Shown: positions 10,101-19,463 of the stretch, one piece after another | Position numbering within the stretch: the stretch's first letter is position 1 | How the letters are laid out: every line of letters begins with the position of its first letter | Assembly (NCBI RefSeq): GCF_026239675.1 | Contig: NZ_JAPIVQ010000005.1 | Span: 372,001 to 436,000 of the forward strand | DNA: 64,000 bases | Source: Pedobacter sp. PLR | GTDB lineage: Bacteria > Bacteroidota > Bacteroidia > Sphingobacteriales > Sphingobacteriaceae | Direction: 5' to 3' | Translations under genes and position numbers: made by a program | The notes under the pieces: model-generated | Seen by the model: only the letters and a program-made list of their open reading frames with translations | Told to the model about the DNA's origin: nothing | The model's database searches: none

Positions 10101-10390
10101 AAAACCCAAATGCGGCTTATCCAGCTCCTGAATTCTCAGAAACTTACGACAGAGAATCTGCATTCTGGTTTAGAAGTTCGTATTCTTTCAGGGTGAGTAA
10201 CTTTAATCTTTCTTATAGTTTACCACAAACGCTGACAAGAAGAATAGGTTTATACAGTGCTAAAGTATTTTTAGTGGGTACAAACCCGGTAAATTTCTTC
10301 AATCCATATAATTATAGAGACAATGCAAGTGCATACAATGTTTACCCTAATTTGAAAACGTTTTCTCTGGGTGTTAATATAGGCTTATAA
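7187..10390 (+). CDS. susC-like: SusC-like TonB-dependent outer-membrane transporter
   Basis: 1067 residues, the usual length for SusC/RagA. It has a signal peptide (1-25), a carboxypeptidase-D-like regulatory domain (about 27-100, VTGTVVDKKDGQPIPGANVSV), then the TonB box/plug with VVVGYGTQKK and PLYVIDDV...ISILKDAAAAIYG..GANGVIVVTTK (188-238), followed by the 22-strand barrel ending in FSLGVNIGL. It imports oligosaccharides with its SusD partner 12 nt downstream, energised by TonB. There is no N-terminal STN domain, so signalling to an anti-sigma factor is not expected. Regulation is probably through the AraC protein at 5132. Confidence 0.97.
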   Translation: MNLKQLSRFSRALLLMLLLCITGYAQERRVTGTVVDKKDGQPIPGANVSVKGRPSNVSTNVDGKYTIQVSSDADALVFSYIGYVRQTVVVGKQSIVNVSLTSDDKDLDEVVVVGYGTQKKTHLTGAVETIDVKRIEDLPVGSLSAALKGQVAGLSVSGGYGRPGDNASIIIRNPQSFSKDGPQGAGNPLYVIDDVIRTPEDFNLLDASEVENISILKDAAAAIYGIQGANGVIVVTTKRGKKGETRISYGASVGMADATKLPDMMTGIQHATYLNDYTQSQNDYLIQPNGDFTDPVTGKTTRIAAYYSPDELEYFKNNSTDWLKEAWKSAVVTRHTLNISGGSDRATFFAGASYVNQNANFDGINTEKWTFRASSDIKLTQGLQLGISLSGDLSNNKRFFFKQGSESAENDFLTLLGNPEFVPYYVDGLPVLINSRTNNTESFHFFEAQKSDNFTTSRGTGLNVLGNLSYAVPFIKGLNAKLTFSKNLDNNFGKQFGTFYDVYRFSMLGENKHIFGGDVLGTTRLKNGDRIRISPSYNDSYQMNGSLNYNRTFGKHSLSVLALYEQQETMFDSVDGMIEGIIVGGLPNQNYGTGVNTSTEVQTEFGRLAYAGRVNYSYADKYLLELSIRADANVNFAPGKRWGYFPSLSAGWVLSEEAFLKDKVKWLNFLKVRGSVGFLGTDNTKGYQYLVNYSKETSKSPVFGGNSNVGPSFKTNNAIANADLSWDDNTKLNAGIDAKFLSNRLSLTGDLFLDKRRNMLSTRSSSVPVTIGAKVPTENFAEVNSFGYEISLGWKDNINTNWSYYVNTFLSWNDNKQLLFDQASGNIGTYLDGTGLSSDRGKFGFEYLGMFRSQTEVDSYLASNPGYKLFGKVPEPGMLYYKDIRGAYNAATGSYGGPDGLITEDDQDFLTDKADNHYGLGFNFGTTYKNFSISVVMGMSFGGQGAVEGTARKRAETYANRPEFWSDHWTPENPNAAYPAPEFSETYDRESAFWFRSSYSFRVSNFNLSYSLPQTLTRRIGLYSAKVFLVGTNPVNFFNPYNYRDNASAYNVYPNLKTFSLGVNIGL

Positions 10391-10402
10391 AAAAACAGAA
10401 CC

Positions 10403-12223
10403 ATGAAACTATTTATAAAATTATCTATAGCATGCCTCTTTATAATGATATGGGGAAGCTGCAAAAAAGTTTTGGATAAACAAGATCTCAAAACGATTCC
10501 GGGAGAGTTGATTTTCAATGACTCCACCCTGGCAGTGTTGAATGTGAATTACATTTATTCTCAGAATCTACCCAATTGGGGAGGAGAATCAGGTGGAAGC
10601 GTATCGGGTTCTGCAGGACAGTTATCCGATGAGGTTTCCGGAGAATCGAAGTTTTTTGAAGGAACTTTAACTAACAATGATGTAACGGATATCGGTACCG
10701 CACTGGATCCAAATAATAACTATGGAAAAATACGTAGCATCAATGATTTTTTACGTGATATAGAAACCGGAACCATACCTGCTGCAACTAAAAACAGGTT
10801 CAAAGCGCAGGTATTGTTTTTCAGAGCATACCGGTATTTTGATCTGGTTAGGTTGTATGGCGGAGTTCCGCTGGTACTGACCTCTCTTCCGGCAATTGGT
10901 GAAGACGCAAAGAATGAGGGAAAACTTCCAAGGAATTCTACCACAGAATGTATGAAGCAGATTATAGCTGATTTAGATACTGCGATTAAATATTTACCTG
11001 GCAGATGGAATGATCCTGCTTCAAACTGGGGTAGAATTACCAGTGGTGGGGCAGCCGCTTTTAAAGGGAGGGTATTGCTAACTTATGCCAGTCCACAGTT
11101 TAATCCTGGTGATTTGCAAACCAGATGGAAAGATGCTTATGATGCTAATCTACAGGCTTACACGTTGCTTGTGGCCAGTGGATTCGGGTTAAATTCGTCC
11201 TATGAGAATATGTGGTTTCCTGGTTCGGAAACTGCCAATCCGGAGGCCGTACTGGTAACCGGCTACAATAACTCTACCGGAGATCAAACCAGAAAAAACA
11301 ACAGTTATGACAGAGCAACCAGACCATCTTATTTAGGTACCGGGGGTGGCTCTAATCAGCCAACATGGCAAATGGTGAAGGCCTATCCGATGAAAGATGG
11401 TAAAAAGCCAGGCACATCTGCTAAATATGTTTACGCAGATCAACAATTCTATAAAAACAGGGATCCAAGGTTTAATGCAACGATTGCATTTAATGGTGCC
11501 ACCTGGAGGATAAATGGGAATGCCAATTATAAATTATGGACCTATTTTGCAGCGAACAAAACGGTGGAGCAAAAGGCCTCCGGAACAGGTTTTTATTGTC
11601 GTAAAGCAATAGATCCGGTGGTTAGTGCAGGGAATGATTTATATGTGGGCACAGATTGGCTGGAAATTCGTTTTGCAGAAGTCTTGCTAAACCTGGCGGA
11701 AAGTGCCGTTGGCATAAACAAGTTGAATGCAGCAGACGAGTCTTATAAAGGCTTAATTGATGTTAGAAAAAGAGCCGGGATTGAAGCTGGAGCAGATAAC
11801 CTATATGGATTAACTGCAGGAATGTCCAGAGCACAACTATTTACCGCCTTACTTTATGAGCGTCAGATTGAATTTGCTTTCGAGGGAAAACGCTTCTGGG
11901 ATTTAAGAAGATGGAAGCTGATCGAGAGCACTTTAAATGGTAAGAGAAGAACAAAAATGCAGATTAACCTGAAAACAGGTGCAAATATTCCTACCGCTGC
12001 AGATTTTGCCAACCCTGCCAGTCCAAAGTTCAGAGATGTAACCGATATTGATGTGGCTTATTCAACTTATTTCGAATTGGTAGAGAGTAATCTGGATACT
12101 AAATATGCGATCAACTGGAAACCGGAATATTACTTTTTTGGAATACCCGCGGGTTCTATAGCTAACAATCCAAACCTGACGCAAACGAATTTATGGGGTG
12201 GTTCATTTGATCCTCTAAAATAA
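10403..12223 (+). CDS. susD-like: SusD-like (RagB) surface glycan-binding lipoprotein
   Basis: 606 residues. Lipobox IWGSC gives a lipidated Cys20 followed by KK. The TPR-like SusD fold is recognisable from AQVLFFRAYRYFDLVRLYGGVPLV (written in part) and from the C-terminal LLYERQIEFAFEGKRFWDLRRWKL block. SusD caps SusC and binds glycan at the cell surface. It starts 12 nt after susC, and a pectate lyase follows 52 nt later. The length is normal and the gene appears intact. Confidence 0.96.
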   Translation: MKLFIKLSIACLFIMIWGSCKKVLDKQDLKTIPGELIFNDSTLAVLNVNYIYSQNLPNWGGESGGSVSGSAGQLSDEVSGESKFFEGTLTNNDVTDIGTALDPNNNYGKIRSINDFLRDIETGTIPAATKNRFKAQVLFFRAYRYFDLVRLYGGVPLVLTSLPAIGEDAKNEGKLPRNSTTECMKQIIADLDTAIKYLPGRWNDPASNWGRITSGGAAAFKGRVLLTYASPQFNPGDLQTRWKDAYDANLQAYTLLVASGFGLNSSYENMWFPGSETANPEAVLVTGYNNSTGDQTRKNNSYDRATRPSYLGTGGGSNQPTWQMVKAYPMKDGKKPGTSAKYVYADQQFYKNRDPRFNATIAFNGATWRINGNANYKLWTYFAANKTVEQKASGTGFYCRKAIDPVVSAGNDLYVGTDWLEIRFAEVLLNLAESAVGINKLNAADESYKGLIDVRKRAGIEAGADNLYGLTAGMSRAQLFTALLYERQIEFAFEGKRFWDLRRWKLIESTLNGKRRTKMQINLKTGANIPTAADFANPASPKFRDVTDIDVAYSTYFELVESNLDTKYAINWKPEYYFFGIPAGSIANNPNLTQTNLWGGSFDPLK

Positions 12224-12275
12224 CCGACACCACCAAAGAGACGCTCGTTAAATACTTGCTAACCAAATTTTTAAA

Positions 12276-13940
12276 ATGATACTGATGAACAAAAGAATTT
12301 TCCAATTCGCATTATCCGCAACACTGCTTGCTGCGGCGCCCTCAGCCTTTGCCCAATATCCTGAAATATCTCCTGAAGTAACAAAAGAATCAGGTGATAT
12401 GATGAAGGAGGCCTACAGGCAATCTGATATCGCCTGGCAAAAAGCGCTCCCTGTGATTGAAAAGGAATCAAAAGAAGGTAAGCCCTATGTGCCATGGGCG
12501 GGCCGTCCGACTGATCTTCCGCAATCAGAAATCCCTGCTTTTCCGGGAGCTGAAGGTGGAGGTGCCTACAGTTTTGGTGGTCGTGGAGGCCGTGTAATTG
12601 TCGTTACCAATTTAAACGATAGTGGCCCGGGTTCTTTGCGTGATGCCTGTGAACAGGGTGGAGCAAGGGTTGTGGTATTTAATGTTGCTGGAATTATCCG
12701 CATCAAAACACCTTTGATTATCCGTGCGCCTTACATTACCATTGCTGGTCAGACTGCACCTGGCGATGGGGTTTGTATCGCTGGTGAATCAGTTTGGTTA
12801 AATACGCATGATGTGGTGGTTCGCTTTATGCGTTTCAGAAGGGGAGAAACTTTTGTGGGTCGCAGAGATGATGCCATTGGCGGGAATCCGGTAGGGAACA
12901 TCATGATCGACCACGTATCAGCTAGCTGGGGACTGGATGAAAACATGTCTATGTACCGCCACATGTATAACGACAGCACCGGTAAAACGGAAGTGAAGCT
13001 GGCAACGGTAAACATCACCATTCAAAACTCTATCTTCTCTGAAGCTTTAGACACCTGGAACCATGCTTTTGGAAGCACGCTGGGTGGCGAGAATTGTAGC
13101 TTTATGCGTAACTTATGGGCTGATAATGGTGCCCGTAATCCTTCCATAGGATGGAACGGTATCTTCAATTTTGCAAACAACGTGGTATTTAACTGGAACA
13201 ACCGCTCTACTGATGGCGGTGATTACACCGCTTTATACAATATCATCAACAATTATTACAAACCAGGTCCGGTAACGTCATTGAAAGACCCTATAAGCTA
13301 CCGCATATTAAAGCCGGAATCAGGTCGTAGTAAATTGCCTTATGTGGTATTTGGTAGAGCCTATGTGGAAGGAAACATCATTGAAGGCAATGAAAAAGTA
13401 ACTAAAAACAACTGGGATGGTGGTGTGCAGGTAGAGGACAAGAAAGGTGAGCTGATGTCATACGAACACGCTAAGCCTTATTTTGCAGCGATGCGCGTTA
13501 AGAAACCATTTCCAATGGCCCAAATGACCATTCTACCAACCATGGCCGCTCATAAGTATGTGCTGGCCAATGCTGGTGCAACTTTGCCAAAGCGTGACCC
13601 TGTTGATACGCGTGTGATTGAACAAGTGAGAACGGGTAAAATTGTTACGCCTGCAAATGTTAAATTGTCTGAGGCTGCGGATTTTAAACACCGTAGATTG
13701 CCAAAAGATTCTTATAAACTGGGCATCATTACCGATATCAGCCAGGTAGGTGGATATCCTGAATACAAGGGAACACCCTATCAGGACACAGATAACGATG
13801 GTATGCCGGATAGCTATGAAACAAAACAGGGATTGAATCCTAAAGATGCTGCTGATGCTGCGAAAATAACAAAAAGCGGTTATTCCAATATCGAAGTTTA
13901 TTTAAATAGTGTTGTATCTGTAAAAACGGTTAAGCCATAA
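12276..13940 (+). CDS. Pectate lyase, polysaccharide lyase family 1
   Basis: 554 residues; the start is probably the second ATG (12285, MNKRIFQF) because the signal peptide to AFAQ then has a normal n-region. The core is the right-handed beta-helix of PL1 seen in Bacteroidota: IPAFPGAEGGGAYSFGGRGG (87-105), TIAGQTAPGDG (155-165), IDHVSASWGLDE (211-222, Ca-binding Asp) and NLWADNGARNPS (279-290, candidate catalytic Arg287). The C-terminus (504-520) carries DTDNDGMPDSYE, a thrombospondin-3-like Ca-binding repeat. It cleaves polygalacturonate by beta-elimination, giving unsaturated oligogalacturonides. This is the clearest sign that the PUL targets pectin. Confidence 0.93.
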   Translation: MILMNKRIFQFALSATLLAAAPSAFAQYPEISPEVTKESGDMMKEAYRQSDIAWQKALPVIEKESKEGKPYVPWAGRPTDLPQSEIPAFPGAEGGGAYSFGGRGGRVIVVTNLNDSGPGSLRDACEQGGARVVVFNVAGIIRIKTPLIIRAPYITIAGQTAPGDGVCIAGESVWLNTHDVVVRFMRFRRGETFVGRRDDAIGGNPVGNIMIDHVSASWGLDENMSMYRHMYNDSTGKTEVKLATVNITIQNSIFSEALDTWNHAFGSTLGGENCSFMRNLWADNGARNPSIGWNGIFNFANNVVFNWNNRSTDGGDYTALYNIINNYYKPGPVTSLKDPISYRILKPESGRSKLPYVVFGRAYVEGNIIEGNEKVTKNNWDGGVQVEDKKGELMSYEHAKPYFAAMRVKKPFPMAQMTILPTMAAHKYVLANAGATLPKRDPVDTRVIEQVRTGKIVTPANVKLSEAADFKHRRLPKDSYKLGIITDISQVGGYPEYKGTPYQDTDNDGMPDSYETKQGLNPKDAADAAKITKSGYSNIEVYLNSVVSVKTVKP

Positions 13941-13944
13941 TCTT

Positions 13945-16900
13945 ATGAATACATTTTGGACAAATAAACCAAAGGTGATCCCTGCTTTGATTTACGCATT
14001 ATGGATTTGCTTAAATGTGAGTCCGGCATTTGCCCAAAAAGTAAAAGTTGTAGAACCACCGAAACCTGTATTTCAAGGTAAGGATGGTAAATTGAATTAT
14101 ACACCTGATGAAAAAGGCAACCGCATTCCTGACTTCTCCTATGCCGGTTTCATGGCAGGAGCGCAGACTATTCCTGAGGCTACGGTTAAAGTAACCGTTC
14201 CCATAAGAGCTGGTGATGCCACTTTGAGCATCCAGTCGGCGCTGAATTATGTGGCGAAATTACCTTTGGGTAAGGATGGTTTAAGAGGTGCGGTGTTATT
14301 GGAAAAAGGTAAGTATGAAATTGCCGGGAGCTTAAAAATCAATGCCTCAGGGGTAGTTCTTCGCGGCAGCGGAACAGGAGCTTCCGGTACTTTATTACAT
14401 GCCACAGGATTAGACCGGCTTGGTGTATTACGTATTTCAGGCCTGGATGATCGCCTGGAAGAAAAACCGGTGGATATCAGGGATCAATACGTACCCGTAA
14501 ATGCCATGAAAATTACCCTGGCAAATGCGGCTGCGTTTAAACCCGGAGATCAGGTTATCGTTCACAGACCATCGCCTAAAAACTGGATAGCTGCCATTGG
14601 GACCGATCATTTTGGAGGAGGCATCACTTCCTTAGGATGGAAACCCGGACAACGTGATATTCAATGGGATCGGAAAATTGTTGCCGTTAATGGTAATGAG
14701 CTTACTCTGGATGCGCCTTTAACGACAGCTTTAGATGCTTTATATGGTGTCTCTACCGTTTCAAAATACAGCTGGAAAGGAAGAATTGAGCGTTCCGGTG
14801 TAGAAAACTTAAAATTACAGTCATCCTTTGATGATAAAAACCCTAAAGATGAATACCACCGCTGGACCGGTATTGCTCTGGAAAATATTAAAGATGGCTG
14901 GGTTCGGCAAATCGTATTTGAACATTTTGCAGGCTCTGTGGTAAGCGTACAGGAAAGCGCAAACAGGATTACTGTTGAAGATTGTAAATCTCTGTCTCCG
15001 GTTTCGGAAATAGGAGGAGAGCGTAGGTATACCTTTTTAACTGCTGGTGGGCAAACGCTTTTTCAACGACTATATTCGGAATATGGATACCACGATTTTG
15101 CGGTAGGATATTGCGCGCCGGGACCAAATGCTTTTGTGCAGTGCCAGGCTTATTTGCCCTATAGCTTTAGCGGAACAATCGACAGCTGGGCATCAGGGGT
15201 ATTGTTTGATGTGGTGAACATTGAGGGACAAGCCCTGAGCTTTATGAACCGCGGACAAGACGGCCAGGGTGCTGGCTGGACGGCGGCAAATAGTATTTTT
15301 TGGCAATGTAGCGCGGCAAGAATTGATTGCTATCAGCCTCCGGGTGCTCAAAACTGGGCTTTTGGGAACTGGGCACAGTTTGCCGGTGATGGCTATTGGG
15401 ATAGTTCTAATGAACAGATCCAGCCACGTAGTTTATATTATGCGCAATTGAGCGATAGGCTGGGACCACAGGTAGATGCACGTGCTTTTATGATGCCGGT
15501 GGAAACAGAAGCTTCGAGCAGTCCGCCGGTAGCCATTGCACAAAAATTAACAAAACTAGCGGTTAATCCTGCCAGACAACTCACAGATTATATAGATGAG
15601 GCGGCCGACAGACAAAAGATTTCTACCGCTACAAATGGTGCTAAAAGCATTGACAAAATTGGCATCGACAAAGCTCCTTTAGCCAGGCCGTTTGCAGCGA
15701 TGTCTGTAAACAATGGCTGGGTGTTACGCGGCAATGCGGTAGTAACCGGAGACAGGCAGGATGTACAATGGTGGAACGGCAGCGCAAGACCCTATGGTTT
15801 AAAAAGCAGCAAACCACACCTTACCCGTTTTGTTCCCGGACGTTCAGGAAAAGGTTTGACAGATGACCTGGACCAGACAACGGACAGCATGCAAAAAGGC
15901 TCTCTAAAGATCTTAGACCATAATTATGGCTTATGGTACGATCGTCGCCGTGATGATCATCAACGCGTTAGAAGGATGGACGGAGAAGTCTGGACGCCTT
16001 TTTATGAACTCCCTTTTGCCAGAACCGGACAGGATAAAGCATGGGATGGTTTGAGTAAATACGACCTGAGCAAATATAACCTTTGGTATTGGAGCAGGCT
16101 AAAACAGTTTGCAGACCTTGCCGATCAAAAAGGATTGGTGCTGATTCATCAGCACTATTTTCAACACAATATCATTGAAGCAGGTGCGCATTATGCGGAT
16201 TTCCCATGGCGTACCGCAAATAATATCAATAATCCAGGTTTCCCTGAACCGGTTCCTTATGCGGGTGATAAACGCATATTCATGGCCGAACAGTTTTATG
16301 ATGTGAGCAATCCGGCACGCAGGGAATTACACCGCGCTTACATCCGTAAATGCCTTGATAATTTTAAAGACAATACCAGTGTTATTCAATCTATAGGTGC
16401 AGAATTTACCGGACCATTGCACTTTGTGCAGTTCTGGATAGATACCATTAACGAATGGGAAAAGGAAACCGGTAAACATCCGGTAATTGCCTTGAGTACC
16501 ACTAAAGATGTACAGGATGCTATTCTTGCAGATCCGAAAAGGGCAGCCATTGTAGATCTGATCGATATCCGTTACTGGCATTATCAGGCAGATGGATCCA
16601 CTTATGCCCCGGAAGGTGGACAAAACCTGGCACCACGTCAGCATGCCCGGTTGTTAAAACCAAAAAAGACTTCGTTTGAGCAGGTATACCGTGCCGTTTC
16701 TGAGTATCGTTTAAAATACCCGGAAAAAGCAGTGATCTACTCGGGCGACAATTATGATGCTTATGGCTGGGCTATTTTTATGGCTGGCGGCTCCCTTTCA
16801 AATGTTCCTGGTTTTGATCAATCCCTGCTTTCGGCAACTGCCGGAATGAAACCTATAACACTGAAGGGAAAAACGGATGGTCAGTATGTATTGGCCAACC

Positions 16901-17106
16901 CAGGGAAAAGCTATGTGATTTACAATAACTCGGCTGCTCCGGTAAATCTTGATTTAACGCAGGCAGCTGGCAATTTCAGCGTAAAAAGAATTAACCCGGA
17001 TAGCGGCGCTATCCTCGGAGCAGAAAAAGTTAAAGGCGGTACAACCATTTCATTAAACAAACTTTCTCCGGCAACAGGCGAGATCGTTTTCATCAACAAA
17101 ATTTAA
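13945..17106 (+). CDS. Exported beta-helix protein fused to a DUF6298-like C-terminal domain
   Basis: 1053 residues with an N-terminal signal sequence (to AFAQ, residue 31). Residues about 85-480 look like a pectate-lyase-type right-handed beta-helix (AVLLEKGKYEIAGSLKINAS, VVLRGSGTG, SGTIDSWASGVLFDVVN). The C-terminal half (about 580-1053) is separate: NGWVLRGNAV, WYDRRRDDHQRVRRMDGEVW, LVLIHQHYFQHNIIEAGAH, SIGAEFTGPLHFVQFW, VIYSGDNYDAYGWAIFMAGG. It resembles a TIM-barrel-like region I associate with DUF6298, although I cannot verify the number. The first half could bind or cut pectin and the second half could be a hydrolase with carboxylates in RRDDH and GAEFTG. The biochemical role is unknown. 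It lies 4 nt after the pectate lyase and 3 nt before the GH140 gene, so it is co-translated with pectin enzymes. Confidence 0.8.
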   Translation: MNTFWTNKPKVIPALIYALWICLNVSPAFAQKVKVVEPPKPVFQGKDGKLNYTPDEKGNRIPDFSYAGFMAGAQTIPEATVKVTVPIRAGDATLSIQSALNYVAKLPLGKDGLRGAVLLEKGKYEIAGSLKINASGVVLRGSGTGASGTLLHATGLDRLGVLRISGLDDRLEEKPVDIRDQYVPVNAMKITLANAAAFKPGDQVIVHRPSPKNWIAAIGTDHFGGGITSLGWKPGQRDIQWDRKIVAVNGNELTLDAPLTTALDALYGVSTVSKYSWKGRIERSGVENLKLQSSFDDKNPKDEYHRWTGIALENIKDGWVRQIVFEHFAGSVVSVQESANRITVEDCKSLSPVSEIGGERRYTFLTAGGQTLFQRLYSEYGYHDFAVGYCAPGPNAFVQCQAYLPYSFSGTIDSWASGVLFDVVNIEGQALSFMNRGQDGQGAGWTAANSIFWQCSAARIDCYQPPGAQNWAFGNWAQFAGDGYWDSSNEQIQPRSLYYAQLSDRLGPQVDARAFMMPVETEASSSPPVAIAQKLTKLAVNPARQLTDYIDEAADRQKISTATNGAKSIDKIGIDKAPLARPFAAMSVNNGWVLRGNAVVTGDRQDVQWWNGSARPYGLKSSKPHLTRFVPGRSGKGLTDDLDQTTDSMQKGSLKILDHNYGLWYDRRRDDHQRVRRMDGEVWTPFYELPFARTGQDKAWDGLSKYDLSKYNLWYWSRLKQFADLADQKGLVLIHQHYFQHNIIEAGAHYADFPWRTANNINNPGFPEPVPYAGDKRIFMAEQFYDVSNPARRELHRAYIRKCLDNFKDNTSVIQSIGAEFTGPLHFVQFWIDTINEWEKETGKHPVIALSTTKDVQDAILADPKRAAIVDLIDIRYWHYQADGSTYAPEGGQNLAPRQHARLLKPKKTSFEQVYRAVSEYRLKYPEKAVIYSGDNYDAYGWAIFMAGGSLSNVPGFDQSLLSATAGMKPITLKGKTDGQYVLANPGKSYVIYNNSAAPVNLDLTQAAGNFSVKRINPDSGAILGAEKVKGGTTISLNKLSPATGEIVFINKI

Positions 17107-17109
17107 AAT

Positions 17110-18537
17110 ATGAGTACAATATATACAAGGATAGTTTTATTTGTCATGATTTCGGCAGCTGTATTCGCCTGCACGTCAGATAAAAAGCCAGTGCCAGCTA
17201 AACCTTTACAGGTTTCAGAAAATGGCCGGTATTTTATTGGGGAAGATGGAAAACCCTTTTTCTGGCTGGGGGATACTGCCTGGCTTTTGTTTAATAAACT
17301 GACGCGTGAACAAGCAGACCAATACCTGGAAGACCGCAAGCAAAAAGGCTTTAACGTGGTGCAGGCAATGGTATTGCATACCGTTCCTTCTGTAAATATT
17401 TACGGTGATTCCTCTTTAATTAATGGGAATGTTGCTACACCAGCCCTCACCAAAGGAAGTGATTTTACCGATGCTACGCAATACGATTTCTGGGACCATA
17501 TCGACTATATCGTAGACAAGGCCAAAGAAAAAGGCATCTTCATGGCCCTGGTGCCGGTTTGGGGAACCAATGTTAAAAACAATAAAGTAAGCACTGAACA
17601 GGCAAAGATTTATTCGGAGTTTCTGGCTAAAAGGTATAAAGATAAAACCAACATCATCTGGTTAAATGGCGGTGACATCAAAGGCTCTGACAAGCTGGAG
17701 GTCTGGAATGTTATCGGCAATACCTTAAGGGCTAATGATCCAAATCACCTGATCACGTTCCACCCAAGAGGAAGAACAGCTTCCTCAGAATGGTTCCAGG
17801 ACGCCAGATGGATGGATTTTAATATGGTACAGTCGGGCCACCGTCGCTACGATCAGGACACTTCAGCTAAAGAAAAATGGCATTACGGAGAGGATAACTG
17901 GAAGTATGTGGAAAAGGATTACCAGCTGAAACGAGTGATGCCAACCATTGATGGAGAACCTTCTTACGAAGGGATTCCACAAGGACTACACAATGTTAAA
18001 GAAATAAGATGGAATGATGCAGATGTGAGAAGATATGGATACTGGTCGGTTTTTGCAGGTGCTTTTGGCTATACCTATGGCGATAATTCGGTGATGCAAA
18101 TGTATGATCCGAAAACAAAGGATGCCGCATATGGCGCCAGCAAGCCCTGGCAGGATGCCCTGAATGATCCTGGAGCCGGACAGATGATCCATTTGAAAAA
18201 TCTGATGCTTTCGCGGAATAAGGAGGATAAAGCTGCTGGTTATTTTGACAGGCTGCCCGATCAATCCGTAATTGCCGGAGAAAACGGGGAGAAATATAAC
18301 CGCTTACTGGCAACCAGAACCAACGATTATATTTTCGTATACACTTATAACGGCCGCATTATCCCTTTGAAAATGGGCGTGATTGCAGGAGATCAGCTGA
18401 AGGCTTCCTGGTTCGATCCACGTAATGGAAAAACTACCCTGATCGGTCATGTTGACAATAAAGGTATCCATGAATTTGATCCTCCGGGCACAGAGAAGAA
18501 TGGCAATGATTGGGTATTGATCCTTGATAAGATATAA
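17110..18537 (+). CDS. GH140-type apiosidase lipoprotein (DUF4038)
   Basis: 475 residues; lipobox AVFAC gives Cys21. It belongs to the DUF4038/GH140 TIM-barrel family: FFWLGDTAWLLFNKLTREQ at the start of the domain, Asp189 in IIWLNGGDIKG and Glu283 in TIDGEPSYEG. These agree in position with the acid/base and nucleophile described for the Bacteroides thetaiotaomicron apiosidase BT1012 (Asp187, Glu284, from memory). GH140 releases apiose-linked side chains from rhamnogalacturonan-II. Apiose occurs in few polysaccharides (RG-II, apiogalacturonan), so the gene narrows the likely substrate. The next gene overlaps its stop codon by one base (TAATG). Confidence 0.87.
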   Translation: MSTIYTRIVLFVMISAAVFACTSDKKPVPAKPLQVSENGRYFIGEDGKPFFWLGDTAWLLFNKLTREQADQYLEDRKQKGFNVVQAMVLHTVPSVNIYGDSSLINGNVATPALTKGSDFTDATQYDFWDHIDYIVDKAKEKGIFMALVPVWGTNVKNNKVSTEQAKIYSEFLAKRYKDKTNIIWLNGGDIKGSDKLEVWNVIGNTLRANDPNHLITFHPRGRTASSEWFQDARWMDFNMVQSGHRRYDQDTSAKEKWHYGEDNWKYVEKDYQLKRVMPTIDGEPSYEGIPQGLHNVKEIRWNDADVRRYGYWSVFAGAFGYTYGDNSVMQMYDPKTKDAAYGASKPWQDALNDPGAGQMIHLKNLMLSRNKEDKAAGYFDRLPDQSVIAGENGEKYNRLLATRTNDYIFVYTYNGRIIPLKMGVIAGDQLKASWFDPRNGKTTLIGHVDNKGIHEFDPPGTEKNGNDWVLILDKI

Positions 18538-19463
18538 TGAACAGCGCTAATTTCTACTATTTTCTGTTGCTGGCATTGCTGCTTAGCTTCAGCGCATGCT
18601 CTAAAAAAGCATATGTGTTCACCTCATTTCATGAGCCTGCTAACGAAGGCCTGAGGATGTTGTATAGCTATGATGGGTATAAATGGACTGCACTGAATAA
18701 GATTTTAATGAAGCCGGAAATTGGTAAGCAAAAGATTATGCGTGATCCTTCTATGCTGAAAGGGCCTGATGGTGTTTTTCATCTGGTCTGGACATCAGGT
18801 TGGAAAGGCGATAGCGGCTTTGGTTACGCCAGTTCTAAAGATCTGATCAACTGGTCCCCACAGCAATTCATTCCGGTATTGCAAAATGAACCGACTACCG
18901 TAAATGTATGGGCACCGGAATTGTTTTATGATGAGGTTAAAAAGGAATACATCATTATCTGGGCTTCCACTATTCCAAATCGCTTTGAGAAAGGACAGGA
19001 AGCCGAAGACAATAACCATAGGATGTATGCCATTACGACCAAAGATTTCAAAACATTTTCGGAAGCTAAGCTATTTCTTGAACCTGGTTACAGTGTTATT
19101 GATGTCGTAATTGTAAAGAAGGCAACAGCCGATTATGTATTGGTTTTGAAAGACAATACCAGACCAGAGCGGAACCTGAAAATTGCGAGAGCAAAGTCGG
19201 CATTAGGCCCCTATACCGGGATCTCTAAGCCCTTTACAGGCACACTTACAGAAGGACCAGGTGTGGTAAAAATAGGGAAAGACTGGTTGATCTATTATGA
19301 TGCCTATGGCGAGAAAAGGTACGCCGCCCTAAAAACCCGGGACTTTAAAAATTTTAAAGATGTTTCTGCGGAAACGGTAATTCCTAAAGGCCATAAACAT
19401 GGAACCATAGTGACAGTTAACAGAAGGACAATTGAGAGTTTGAAAAATAATGAAGATAAATAA
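18537..19463 (+). CDS. GH43-like five-bladed propeller lipoprotein
   Basis: 308 residues; lipobox FSAC gives Cys21. The motifs of clan GH-F propellers are present: MRDPSML (Asp as candidate base), VNVWAPELFYD, SVIDVVIVK and TEGPGVVK (Glu as candidate acid), plus SKDLINWS. The family contains alpha-L-arabinofuranosidases, beta-xylosidases and galactan-active enzymes. It is short, with no C-terminal beta-sandwich. Translation is probably coupled to the upstream apiosidase (1-nt overlap) and to the downstream propeller gene (14-nt overlap). Arabinose removal from pectin side chains is a reasonable guess. Confidence 0.82.
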   Translation: MNSANFYYFLLLALLLSFSACSKKAYVFTSFHEPANEGLRMLYSYDGYKWTALNKILMKPEIGKQKIMRDPSMLKGPDGVFHLVWTSGWKGDSGFGYASSKDLINWSPQQFIPVLQNEPTTVNVWAPELFYDEVKKEYIIIWASTIPNRFEKGQEAEDNNHRMYAITTKDFKTFSEAKLFLEPGYSVIDVVIVKKATADYVLVLKDNTRPERNLKIARAKSALGPYTGISKPFTGTLTEGPGVVKIGKDWLIYYDAYGEKRYAALKTRDFKNFKDVSAETVIPKGHKHGTIVTVNRRTIESLKNNEDK

